From Heterotrichella gracilis (taxonomy: Eukaryota > Sar > Xanthophyceae > Tribonematales > Xanthonemataceae), in contig JAULBX010031591.1 in assembly GCA_032358255.1 (NCBI GenBank), positions 62,001-126,000 on the forward strand: a DNA stretch of 64,000 nt, given 5' to 3'. The position numbers and the translations under genes are program-made. Shown here piece after piece: positions 12,201 through 22,139 of this stretch. The notes beneath the pieces were generated by a model. The model searched no databases, had not been told where the DNA came from, and saw only the letters and a list, made by a program, of their open reading frames with translations. How positions within the stretch are numbered: the stretch's first letter is position 1; each line of letters begins with the position of its first letter.

Positions 12201-13932
12201 CGCCGCTGCTGCGCGCGATCTTCAAAAGGGCCGCAGCGCCATCCAGCCCCTGTGCCCCCATGGTGCGCTGCACTGTGTAGGTGCGAGCAAGCGCTGCCTG
12301 CACCCCGTGCCGCAGGGCGCCTGGGGTGGGTAGCCCGGGGTTGGCCGCCATGGCGTGCGCGTGTGCGTGGGTGGTGACGCCCCTGGGGACCTGGTAGTCC
12401 TGGGAGGGGGGGGGGAGGGGGGAGGGGGGGGTTGATTATGCATGGAGGAGGTGCAGTGACTGCTTCTGGGCAGGTGGTGGTGGTGATGGCGGTGCATGTG
12501 CCTGGAGTTAGTGCAGGGTACTTGGGGTGGGTAGGCCTGGGTTTGCGGCCATGGGGCGTGCGTGGGCAAAGGTGGTGACTCCACTGGGTGCCTGAATTCC
12601 TGGAGAGGCGTGCGGGGAGGGTAGTCCTAATGTGTTTGGCAGGCTATGGTGGGTTGTGAAATGCATGTGACCAAGGTGGGGGGGGGAGCAGGCTGTGGGT
12701 GGGTGTAGCAATGCACGTGGGACAAGGAAGGGTATATGGGATGTAATCTGATTAATAACATGCATTTCTTGTGTGTTTCAAGAATTACCTGTGGCGCAAA
12801 GCACCATAGCGGGTAGTTCATCTTAGTCTTCATGGGCAGCTGGGGCCCGTAATAGATGAGCAGCGCCCTGTCACGCACATGGGCGGCCTGTTCGGGAGTG
12901 TCGTAGAGAAGGAGGGGGCGGAAGGACCAGCCGGGCTCTGGTGAGAGGCAGACGGAGCAGGGGTTATATCTGGGATACTGGTAAAGGGTTCAAGGGGAGC
13001 GATTGTGGTGGTCACATGGTGGGAGTAGGCATGCGGGTCGCAAGGGCCGGGAGGGGGGTGCATCACTCTGTGCCAAAGTGCCACTGAACGCATTTGGGGG
13101 TTTCATGTAGGGTTGGCTCAGGGTTCCACGTAGGGTTCCGCTCACCTAGGTGCTTCCCACTCTTGTAGATCTTGTGCACGCCGAACATGCCGTTGGCGTT
13201 GCGCTCAATCCCAAACCAGGTGGTTGCAAGCCCCCGGAGCTCCTCAGGAGGTTCTGCATGTGCCTGCGCCACCGCCTCCCTTTGCTCTTGGTTGAGCCTC
13301 ACAAGGTAGAGGGAGGTTTGGTCTGGGGGGTGCGGGGGGCCGCCGGTGGGGGCGGGGCCCTGCGGTGGGTCCCTCGGAGGGTGCTGGTGGGTGCTGGTGG
13401 ATGGTGCTGGGTTGCTGGGGCGGTGTGGCTGCGTGGTGATGGCGGTGGTGGTGGTGGGGTCTTGTCGCTGGGTGGGGAGTGGGGGGTGCGGTTGCGCAGC
13501 GGTGGGCCGCTGCTGCTGGTGGGAGGGTGGGGAGTGGGGGCGTGCAGACCCGCCCTCAGCCTTGCCTGGTTGTTGCGCTGTGGGCCCTCGAGGGAGGCTA
13601 CGGTCACTGGGTGACGTGGACCTGGGGCGCTTCTTGCCACCAGCCATGACTGTGGCTGTGGCTGTGGCTGTGGCTGTGGCTGTGGCTGTGGTTGTGGCTG
13701 TGGTTACTCGGGGCTGTGCATCTGCCCCGCCGAGGTGTGCAGCATCCCCATGCCGCTGACCCCTGGGTATCCGCCTGGTTTGGTTCGCAGCTCGAGACGG
13801 GGCGTCCTCGTTGCTTGCGATAGGGCTTGTGGGTGCTTTGGACCGTCCACGTGCTGCTGCTGCACGGGTGGGTGTGGGGCTGGTGGCTGTTTGGAGCTTT
13901 GCCTTTTTGGTGGGCGACTGTTTCGAGCCCAT
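9267..13932 (-). CDS. Divergent AP2-like domain protein with acidic Ser-rich tail
   Basis: The start ATG at 13932 gives MGSKQSPTKKAKL. The first exon (13146-13932) encodes a long disordered region rich in Pro, Thr, Ala and His. Its end plus exon 12789-12937 reads WFGIERNANGMFGVHKIYKS, then PGWSFRPLLLYDTPEQAA, then HVRDRALLIYYG and MKTKMNYP. The DTPEQAAxxRDRA...NYP pattern matches the second half of an AP2/ERF domain, but the usual YRGVR core is poorly kept. A shorter similar piece (AVRNRALLIAKGAKTGK) lies at about 11620-11815. Later exons encode QAIHVHFERALAHKYKRQ (about 11168-11260), a possible Cys pair in TCPACGSLYHVVSS (about 10450-10600), about 9930-10110, and a C-terminal acidic Ser/Gly/Asp tract ending at 9267. 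A nuclear regulator is likely. The domain call is by eye and moderate. Confidence 0.55.
9825..9983. repeat. Duplicated splice-site region with TTTAGGG-like spacer (AP2-like gene)
   Basis: About 58 nt at 9825-9883 (GCCAGCAGCGCTTCATGG ... GGCAGCCGCTG) is repeated at 9926-9983. On the minus strand it encodes RLPIRRLNSLSPEALLATG plus the donor. The spacer starts immediately after the first copy with TTTAGGTTTTAGGTTTTAGG, a degenerate telomere-like tract. Confidence 0.8.
10497..10738. repeat. Diverged exon echo in the AP2-like gene
   Basis: Exon sequence at about 10505-10555 (ATGAGGTCTGGGTAGATGTG and GGGGCCCAGC) recurs in more diverged form at 10690-10738 (GAGATCTAAGTAGATGTGAG and GGGCCCAGCG). 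It is preceded by CAACCCTAAACCCACATTAG. The second copy is not open in the coding frame. Confidence 0.55.
10917..11025. mobile_element. Small intronic insertion element, copy 2, with telomere-like tract
   Basis: The insert consists of about six CCCTAAA units (about 10929-10967) followed directly by the element shared with 7166-7222 and an ACTAAATAACTAACTA tail. The 13-nt direct repeats TATAGGGCATGAC at 10904-10916 and 11024-11036 bound the insert exactly, as a target-site duplication would. It lies in an intron of the AP2-like gene. Confidence 0.65.
11040..11185. repeat. Triplicated 5' splice-site region (AP2-like gene)
   Basis: There are three copies of a 25-nt motif of the form CTCACCRTAGCTYGGTCCCG at 11040-11064, 11094-11118 and 11161-11185. 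The last is the real exon end and donor (minus strand ...GGACCAAGCTATG/GTGAG). Between the copies lie TAGGGTTTAGG and AAGGGTTTTAGGG spacers. Confidence 0.8.
11799..11951. repeat. Triplicated exon/intron edge with TTTAGGG spacers (AP2-like gene)
   Basis: Three 30-nt copies start with ACTGCCTGTGCACACGGCTG or close variants at 11799-11828, 11871-11900 and 11922-11951. The spacers are GTTTAGGGTTTAGGG-type tracts. The copy at 11799 belongs to the exon edge encoding QPCAQAVRNRALL. The other two are upstream in the intron. Confidence 0.85.
12402..12431. repeat. G-rich tract in intron
   Basis: A run of G interrupted by two single A's, next to the exon encoding DYQVPRGVTTHAHAHAMA in the AP2-like gene. 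It could form a G-quadruplex and could also be a spot of assembly error. Confidence 0.6.
13651..13703. repeat. In-frame TGTGGC hexanucleotide repeat
   Basis: About eight to nine units of TGTGGC lie inside the first exon of the AP2-like gene. Read on the minus strand they encode alternating Ala-Thr. Because the unit is six bases, length changes would not break the frame. Confidence 0.85.
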
Positions 13933-14409
13933 TGGAAGTATTGGGGCTGGAAGGGCTACTGAGTGACATAAAAGGATGTTCGTACGAGACAAAGCAACAG
14001 CATCTGAGCTCTCTGCGCGTCAGGTAGACAGCAAGCCCAACATTGCATGCATGCATAAAGATGCATGCACGGACTGTGAGGAGTTTGCTGAAACCCAAAC
14101 CGGGCCGGGGAAAGCTACGCCTACTGGCTTTTTACCACGCGTTATTGCAGCGTGCACTTCTGTGTTCCAGCAACTGGTAGGCTATGCTATCTGGCAGTCT
14201 GATATGCGGGTATGCGTTTTGAACGGGAGGGGCTGGGAACAGCCGAGTACTAAACAGGGGCGTCTACTTACAAGGTCAAGGCCTGGCCTGCAGGTGTGTC
14301 GTGGGGTTGCAGCGTGGGACGTTGAGCGCTGAAGATGACCAACAGCTGCGCACAGTGCGTCGGGTATGGGACGGAAAAATGGCTGAGTGCAGAATGCATG
14401 CATGCATGA
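13933..14409. promoter_or_regulatory. Divergent upstream region between the AP2-like and JMJD4-like genes
   Basis: This region lies between two divergently transcribed genes, so it is likely to contain both promoters. It holds a 118-codon ATG-initiated + frame (13976-14332) without recognisable homology and two clusters of alternating ATGCATGC sequence (about 14044-14068 and 14393-14408). No TATA box could be assigned with confidence. Confidence 0.4.
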
Positions 14410-17400
14410 GACATTGGCACCACTTTTGGTGACCAACGCCTGCGGAATGTCTCCTCGGCTATCTATCCACGTCTTCCTTTTGTGCCTGGTGGCAGTATTG
14501 AAGCTGCTTTACGGCTGCTGAGCGAGTGGAGCACGCTGAGCCAACCTGACCAACTCGAGGGAAACAGAGCCTCCACCATCCCAGTTCGACACGCCCACGA
14601 GCTTCCTTTCGAGCGCTTTGCCCTTGAACACCTCGCCCCCAACCTGCCAGTCGTCATCAAGGTGAGGAGAGCTTCTCACCTATAGCACTGCCTGGTGTGG
14701 TGTGGTGGGGGTTGGTGCTAGTGGTGCTGGTGTGGTGGTGGGTGCTGGTGGTGGTGGTGGCGTTGGTGCGGGTTCTGGTGTGGTGGTAGGGTGAATCTGG
14801 GGGTGGTCTTTGAGTATTGGTGGTTGATGCTGGTGGTGGTGGGATGACGGGGGTGCGCTAGTGTTTGGCAAACCACCCAACCCATCCTGTACCTTGTCCC
14901 ACCCCATTCCTTACCCTTCCCCAGGGCTTAGCAGACACCTGGAGAGCCAGCAAGAACTGGGTAGATGCCCAGGGAGTCAACCTGCAGTACCTGGCATCCT
15001 CCTTTGGACAAGCAGAGGTGTGCGTGACTGACTGTGCCTCCGAGGAAGGGGCGTGCGCCACAACCACCTTGGCAGAATACGTGGCTTGGTGGCAGGACAG
15101 GGGCGCACAAGCCGAGCGCCTGCGGTACCTCAAAGACTGGCACTTTGCCTCCAGCTATCCAGACTACAAGGTGGGGTTGGGGTCCAATAGCACTGTGCCA
15201 GTGTACGAATAACCTGCCGTGCAGAAGTTGCTGGTGTTGTGCTTTCTCAATACCTAAACCCCACACATCCTACCACATGTCCTGGCTAAAGAACCCTCAT
15301 CCCCACAGTGGGACCCCACCTCTGATCACAAACCCTGTCCATCCCCACAAACCCTCCACCCAGTCACACTGGTGCGCATAAACCCTACGCACAAACCCTG
15401 CGCATAAACCATCCCCGCAACCCTCCACCCAGTCACACTGGCGCGCATGCAGGCCTATGCAACCCCCGCGCTGTTTGATCACGACTGGCTCAACGTGTAT
15501 TATGATCTCAAGGCCAGGCGCCAGGTGGCGGCGCCAGGTGGCAGCCAGGCAGGGGCAAGCGCCACAGATTACCGCTTCGTGTACCTGGGCCCTAAGGTAG
15601 GGTTAAACTAGGCAGGGTGAGAATACGCTAGGCAGGGGTGTGAACAGAGCAGCGGTGTCCTCCTCTCACCGGCCAGGCAGTAATTTGCCACCTGGGACGG
15701 GGTACAGTTTGCATAAGATGGTTTAGCCGCCAATTCCTGTACCAAACTGCCGACAGATTTCTGATCCCAACTTTTCTCCAATCCCCGATCCTCAGACAGT
15801 CAGGCCCCCACTGCGTAAACCATCTAAGCCAATTGAACTGGCTCTACAGTACAGTAAAAATTGCCCTCTGCTCGGCAACTTACTGTCCAACCCCCAAGTG
15901 GAGATGTCTGCAATACTCCACTGCTTGCTCTGAAGTTTGCAGGTCGGTAAGTTTGCAGCGCATGCGGCAAACTTGCTGTACCCCAAACGCGAAACCCTAC
16001 ACCCTACACATTCCCACCCCTGTGCAGGCCTGGGCATACACCGAGCCCTCACCTCGACCCCAGCGCATCAACCCTAAACCCTACACATCCCCCCTGCGCA
16101 GAGTACGCACACAGCTTTGCACGCAGACGTGCTGCGCTCCTACAGCTGGTCCACCAATGTGTGTGGGGTGAAGCGATGGCGCATGGTGGCACCCCATTGG
16201 ACGCACCTCTTGTATGACAGACATGGGAGGGAGCTAGCGCCACATTTTGGAGTCCAGGCGGGGGATGGAGCCGAGGATGGTGGGGATGGGAAATTTCCAG
16301 GCCTGGCTGAGGCTCGGAATCATGTGGTGGAGTACATCCAAGCAAGTCAATGAGGGCGGAAGGGATTGCATTGAGACTAACATGGTCATGTTCGCTCTTG
16401 ATGCTTTATGAGGGGATCATGGCAAGTGATAATCGATTGCTTATGATTATGATGCGGCTTCGAATGAAGCTTTGCGCAACAGCTAAAGAAGTATGGTGAA
16501 AAATTTTGTGTTTGCTCATTCCTTTTCCCCCTTTTTACACTCATCCCCACCCACCCACCCCTGCGATATACCCTCTGCAGGGTCCAGGCGAAACCATCTT
16601 TGTGCCCAGCCTGTGGCACCACACCGTGGAGAATCTGGAGGACACCCTGTCCATCAACCACAACTGGATCACCCCCTTCAACCTGCACCTGGTGTGGGGC
16701 TACTTGGTGGGGGACATGAGGGCGGCAGAGCGGGCAATCGAGGACTGCAGGTGCGGGCAGGCATCCAAACTTCATGTCATGTATTATGTTGGTGATTATA
16801 AGTACTTTTTATGATTATCATGACACTGTCAAAATCGTTTTAAGGCACAGCTGTTGTCACTCTGCCATGGAATGTGAAGAGGCCTACGTCTTGTAGGAAT
16901 TAGTAGTTCTTGATCCATGGTCATCCTCCTTGATGTACATTCATGCTCTAGAAAATGTGCGTAGTCCTCGTGTAATCTGAATTGAGTCATAGTCTGGCTT
17001 ATACTGGGAAACTGTGCTCTGAGGAGGAGTGCAGCGCAACCAGATCATGAGTAACAAAGTGCATTTTGTGATAATCTTTCCAATTGGGTGCAGGGAGCTG
17101 TGCACCGAGGTGGAGTTTGATCAGCTGGTGCAGCGCAACCTGGCCATGAACGCAGGCCTCAACCTGGCCACCTTTGCAGAGATGGTGGTGTGCAACGCAG
17201 CGCGCCAGATGGACATCCTACTGGGGGCCATTCAGGCTGGGCGGACTGCTGCCGATGAGGGCGTCCCAGGGGTAGGAGCAGCTCATCGTCGGGATGCAGC
17301 TGGGGCCAGTGAGGGGATGCTGCCGATGGAGCATGCGGGGGCACCAGGCAGTGACCCTAGTCTGGGGTGTGTGGCAGCCAAGCAGGGAGTGGCACCATCT

Positions 17401-18480
17401 CGTCAAGAGGCCAGTAAATTAGTGAGCAAGGAAGTGGTCACAGCTGATCTTGATCATGAAGAACCACCCGGCAATGATCATGGGCATGGCCTACACATGG
17501 CACCATCCACCAGTGACGTCGTCATTGTTGCAGCAGCCAATCAGGGAGTAGCATCAACATGTGACAAACCAAGTCCATCAGCGGGTGGATCGGCAGCGCG
17601 GCCAGGCGAGAAGGGCTGCGCGCCCCACCCCACCCACCTCCACATCTCATGGGGTGCCCATGACAGATTGAGCAATCATCCAGCCAGTGAGCGGTGTGCA
17701 TGCAACCAGGGCCGCGTTGACAGGGCAGGGCCCTGCACCTGCCCAGCATCACACAGCTTAGCACCCTGCGACTGTCCATCGTCGCCCAGCGCAGCAGCAT
17801 GCCACTGCTCAGCCTCCCCTAGTGCAGCACCATGCGACTGCCCGGCATCGCCCAGCACTGGACCCTGCAAGACTCCAGCTTCCCGCAGCTGCGCCACGCA
17901 GCTCATGTGCTGCTTCAGCCTGCAGCGCGCACACAGCGCCCTGCGCCAGCTAATGGAACTGAGGGGGTCAGCGTCACAGTGGCAGGTGGACCAACTGTAC
18001 CACCCCCACTGGGATGGTCATCCGCAGTGCAGCGCGGCACCCACCTCCCACCAATTGCACCAACCCCATTGGCATTTGCAAGGCAGCGCCGCTCCTGCTG
18101 CCCTCCACAACATGGTGGCCAGGGATTACGATCATCCCGGTGATGCAGTCCCGGGGACTACACCCACAGACCAGGCGGATGGCAAGGAATGGGCGACCGC
18201 TGTCAGAGGCGGGATGGCCAGCGCCATTCAAGCCCTACGAGGGAGCGTGGACAACACCACTGGCCACCTGAAGCCTGGGGAGATGGGATCGAAGTCCAGT
18301 AGCAGCCTCCGAGGGGAGCTGTTTGATCAGCTGCAGGGCGCTTTGAGGAGGGTGCTCCAGCAGCAGCAGGTGGTGCTAGGGGACATGCAGGTGGCCATTG
18401 AGGCGGGCATGCTGGTGGTTGCGTTGGAGCAGCCGGCCCATGCCAACCAGGTCCTGTGTGCTGCGCCTTTGCTGCAATAA
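14410..18480 (+). CDS. JMJD4-like 2-oxoglutarate/Fe(II) oxygenase with long C-terminal extension
   Basis: The JmjC hydroxylase core is spread over exons at about 14410-14660, 14925-15170, 15447-15597, 16102-16346, 16581-16750 and 17095-18480. Diagnostic segments are YLKDWHFASSYPDYK, DHDWLNVYYDL, DYRFVYLGPK, TALHADVLRSYSWSTNVCG and ETIFVPSLWHHTVENL, followed by SINHNWITPFNL. HAD supplies the H-x-D iron ligands, and a later His is in the WHH segment. This arrangement is that of JMJD4, which in animals hydroxylates a lysine of translation termination factor eRF1; the same substrate here is an inference. The start is unresolved: the frame is closed by a TGA at 14407 and has no ATG before PFVPGGSIEA, so an upstream exon is missing. 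The last exon carries a long unusual tail with Cys/Ser/Pro repeats (about 17736-17880) and ends at TAA 18480. Confidence 0.85.
15353..15448. repeat. Duplicated 3' splice-site region (JMJD4-like gene)
   Basis: CCCTCCACCCAGTCACACTG occurs at about 15353-15372 and again at about 15421-15440, each followed by GTGCGCAT or GCGCGCAT. The spacer is rich in AAACCCT. The second copy leads directly into the real exon (ATGCAGGCCTATGCAACCCC). Confidence 0.75.
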
Positions 18481-19385
18481 TCATTATGCTGGTGCCCCGT
18501 ACTTAGTGAGCATTGCTGGATGGCACTTAGCCTAAGTGCCGGCAAGCGGTGTAGGGGCTTGCCGAGGTGCCGTGACTGTCTGCCGGCACTGGATAATTTA
18601 ACAATTATTGCAAGGATAAGGTGTGCACACGTGTACCCTGACTGGCATGGCACCAGTCATTCAGGCCGGCTAGTGGGCAATGCCATCATTCTGCATGCAA
18701 AATTGAACTTTTGCGTACTATGCCCTGCGCTTTTTTGTTGTTGAAAGCCTACAACTTACAGGCGTGATCCCTGTTTTATTGATGGCCCATACCATGTACA
18801 CAGATAATCAGGCTGCATGGCATTGTTCGCACTGACACTGATTGAATCTGAACTGCCAGCAAGCCTCTGAGAATCATTGCAAATTCCACAACAAAAGTCA
18901 GAACAGAATCGAGTGAATCAGTCACGCAGCTTATATGTTAGATGGGACAGTGGAAAAACCTACAGGTTATGCTATAGCAGAGGCTCACCACCTGGATACT
19001 ACCGGTAGACGTTGTCTTAAAGTTGATGTACATGTGATGACCATGGTTTGAAGCAGCAAGAGCAAAACGACACCAAGTTCCGTGATTGGAATTGCCAGCT
19101 GTCACAGGACCATACTGAATCTGATCCGGTCCCAGTATTGTCGCAAGCGCTGCAAACCTGCTGCAATCTATATTTTTATACACAAACCACATTTCCCGCT
19201 CTTTCCGCATTTTCCAATCGAGCAGCTATTAGGCGGAGAATGTGTTTTCGCATAACAATAAAGGTTGCAGCAGCAGGTTTGCAGCACTTCACACAAAGCT
19301 GGGACAGGCAGGCTGACCCAACTCTGCCAACAGATATCCAGACATCAATTACGTAAACATACCCCAGTCCCGCAAAGTGCCTTAA
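18481..19385. other. Convergent intergenic region
   Basis: 3' flanks of the JMJD4-like gene (+) and of the small unknown gene (-). A 90-codon minus frame lies at 18938-19210 but shows no domain I recognise. Nothing else is supported. Confidence 0.4.
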
Positions 19386-20581
19386 TTAATTGTCTTTCTC
19401 CTTTCCAAACCCAAACTCCCAGAAACGCCACCAAGAATTGCTATTGTCACTTGGAAGCGCGCTGGACACCTCTTTGCTCTTTTTTGCTTCGATGGCATCC
19501 TCCAACTCGGCCACTGTCGCCCATGGCGTGGCCTGCCCATCGAGCGTGTTGTGGCCCTCAGAGCCATCACTGTCTGCAAGACAAGGGAAACACTGAGGGA
19601 CAGGGCTTCAAAGATGGACCTTGTCACTATTCCAAAAAGAGGGAAATAGGCGGCATCTACAGAAACTAGCCCACCAACACCACCAGCCCAGGGTCGATAC
19701 AGGCTTGAACGGTACCTTGTACATACAGCGGCTCCCCAGATATCACCCAGGGCGTTTTTGCGGTGCCAGGGCCAAGCAGTGCTCGTAGCTCATGCCAGCT
19801 CCCGATTGTGTACCCTTCCTTGTCCACAATGCCCACCATGAACACTCCATGTACATTCTTCAGCTGTATGGAAAGAGGTTTCAGCTCAAATTGGCCAAGT
19901 TGACCCTGCCGTCGATCCAAAGAAACTTTCGAGCAGCAGAGTTGGGCTCCCCTTCGCGTTTTATGTGCACATCCCGAACATCCTCAGGTTTGCCGCGGCT
20001 GTTGGTACTACACTGCCTGCAAGACAAGGCAGTAAATGAGGGACAAGGCTTCAAAGATGGACCTTGTCACAATAGTAGAAGAGGACAAAAGGCGGCGTCC
20101 ACAGAATCTTTGTGTAAGCAATGCAGTGAGAAAGCAGTGCCTGTTTGTGCAGCTTACTTCAACTAGAAATAAACACAAATGCAGTCTGCAGCAAACAGTG
20201 GGAATGTAAAACAGAGCTGGGCAAAGGGTGGCGTCTATACAAGGCCACCAGCAGGGTCAATAAGGCGCGAGCGGTACCTGGTGCAACCAGCGGCTCCCCA
20301 GATATCACCCAGGGCGTGCTTGCGGTGCCAGGGCCAACAATTGCTCGTAGCTCTTCCCAGCTCCCCACAGTGTACCCTTCCTTGTCCACACTGCCCTTGA
20401 GGGGCACTCCATGTACATTGATCACCCGTATGGTATAAGGGTTCAGCCTAAAAGCGGCCAAGTACACCCTGCCGTCGATCCAACCAAACGCTGAAGCAGC
20501 AGAGTCGTGCTCCCCTTCCCGCTTTATGTATACAGTCCGAACATCCATGGAAGCTACTTCCTGCCCGTCAGGCTGATACAT
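19386..20581 (-). CDS. Unknown small protein, two coding exons
   Basis: Exon 1 (20278-20581) starts MYQPDGQEVASMDV and carries a compact domain with IKREGEHDSAASAFGWIDGR, then INVHGVPLKGSVDKEGYTVG and SWEELRAIVGPGTASTPWVI. It ends in phase 1 at a GTACC donor. Exon 2 (19386-19573) begins after CTTGCAG in the matching phase and reads DSDGSEGHNTLDGQ, then VAELEDAIEAKKSKEV, and ends WWRFWEFGFGKEKDN-stop. The spliced protein is 163 residues. I do not recognise the family. No signal peptide or membrane segment is evident, and the C-terminal part is acidic, then Trp/Phe-rich. A second copy of exon 1 lies inside the intron (19716-20016) but cannot be included in frame. That supports direct splicing of exon 1 to exon 2. 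Confidence 0.55.
19716..20016 (-). pseudogene. Broken tandem copy of the exon-1 domain
   Basis: This copy aligns along its full length with exon 1 of the surrounding gene: IKREGEPNSAARKF and LWIDGRVNLAN against the intact copy, then NVHGVFMVGIVDKEGYTIGS and LLGPGTAKTPWVISGEPL in another frame. One base is missing just after the segment encoding DGRVNLA, so the homologous frame hits a TGA. Its acceptor phase also does not match the exon-1 donor. The acceptor, donor and downstream intron sequence (CTTCAAAGATGGACCTTGTC at both places) are duplicated too. The event was therefore a tandem duplication of exon plus intron, followed by decay. Confidence 0.75.
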
Positions 20582-22139
20582 AGAGGGCTAGTAACTGGTT
20601 TTCAAGTGCGTGCTGCCAAGTCAGTGTTGTCAACCACAAAGGAATGACAGGAACATTACAGGCTCCCCAAGGCCTAGCCAGGATAAAGCGGCCCGGCTGT
20701 TGTTCCTCAGTTACTTGGAGACAAAACTATCCTATGAGGAGAGACTAGCTCATCCTCAGGCTCGCCAGCTCGCCGAGGGGTGCAGTGCAGGGCAATTTAA
20801 ACCCAACAAGGAGTGTGCCAAACGTCCAACCCTGTGTAAGTGCAAGAAAGCCGACTATACACCCGCACAATGCGAAGGTACACCAAGTTGTATCAGCAAC
20901 CAAAGGCTGAGCCTGGGTCAGATATCTGTGGCGTTATGCATGCATGCGTTTATTGACATGAGAAATGGGCTTAAAACCCAACTTAAACTGCCTTCAGACA
21001 AAGAGTGGGTTACCTATCAGGTCCTACCACGTAAATATACCTCAAGTGGTATTCCTTTCAGAGCTTTAGCCTTAATAAGGAGAACCGTAATTACCATTCG
21101 AAAGGTAAGTCACCCCCTTCCCGCCACTCCACCCACCTCGTTTCACGCTGCGCTCATCACTACTTCAAGAAGGAAGGAAGAACCCAGGGCCCACTATAAC
21201 GGTTGTGCAAACTCGCCAATCATTGGACATGTGTGTAAGCATGCTGGCATTGTGTGCCACTTACAAGTACACCACCATTTGTGTGCGTTGCCAGGCATCA
21301 CACTCACAAATTGATTGCCAAAGAACAAGCAGGCTGCCACACTTTTGAAAGCAAAGTAAGCCTCATGGCAAGTTTGAAGAGTTTCTAATCCAGACCTCCA
21401 AAATATTGGACTTGCACACCTTGGTGGTTGATGATGAGGAGCAGTTTAAAACTCGCAGTTAATGTATTTTACGCCCCATGGCAAATCGCGTCCATATGAC
21501 TGCAAAAGTCTCCTGCAGTGCAATAAAGAGCAGCTACACTTTGTGACATGTGCCACACAGCACAGCTGCAGCAAACAGGTAGTAAACAAAGCACAGGCAA
21601 GTCACCAATTCTACAGCACCAAATGAATCTGCTGAGCACTCCCTCCCCTCCCATGAGTCCCCATCCCCACCCTCCGCATCCCCGCATCCTGCACCACCCT
21701 AAACCATGTGTTCAAATCATCGGTGCCGCACCACATGCTGATGCTCACCAGCCACAATACCCCCAACAAACTGCTTATTCGGCCGCCTGAGTCGTAGTAT
21801 CTTGCCCAGATTCCTTCAGGTTGTGAAAATCTCATTGCTCCGGATTCAAGACCCGCGCCGCACCCGCAATATATCCACCAGCAAGCTGTCGCAAAGCCCA
21901 TCCAGCCACTGCTTAGAACTTGTGGTAAAGCAATCACCCACAAGCACCATGCCATCCTGCTGTATTCTAGGGCCATTATATGACCCTCATATCAAGGATC
22001 ACGCTCGACCACTGTGCCTCACAGCTCTGCTAAATGTGCTGCTGCAATATCAGACCTCCTCCCTTTGCCCTCCTCCTTCCAGTGCTGCAATTTCACCCCC
22101 ATGCCACAGCTGTGTCCATCAAAACTAGCAGTGCGTTGC
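20582..22139. other. Intergenic region, upstream of the unknown gene and downstream of FtsZ
   Basis: A long + frame (20610-21314) begins with GTG and has no ATG in its first half, so it is not accepted as a gene. It may be an upstream transcript or chance. Composition is mixed, with no other recognisable element. Confidence 0.35.

Noticed and set aside
13976-14332. 118-codon ATG-initiated frame in the divergent promoter; considered as first exon of the JMJD4-like gene
   Set aside because: Its best donor (CTGCAG/GTGTGT near 14290) is in a phase that does not match the acceptors available before the PFVPGGSIEA exon, and the peptide has no similarity I know.
14044-14408. ATGCATGC clusters considered as regulatory operators
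   Set aside because: The same alternating sequence is scattered through introns over the whole window, so it is not promoter-specific.
20610-21314. 234-codon plus-strand open frame just upstream of the small unknown gene
   Set aside because: It begins with GTG, its first ATG is more than 300 nt in, it has no recognisable domain, and it lies where a promoter is expected.
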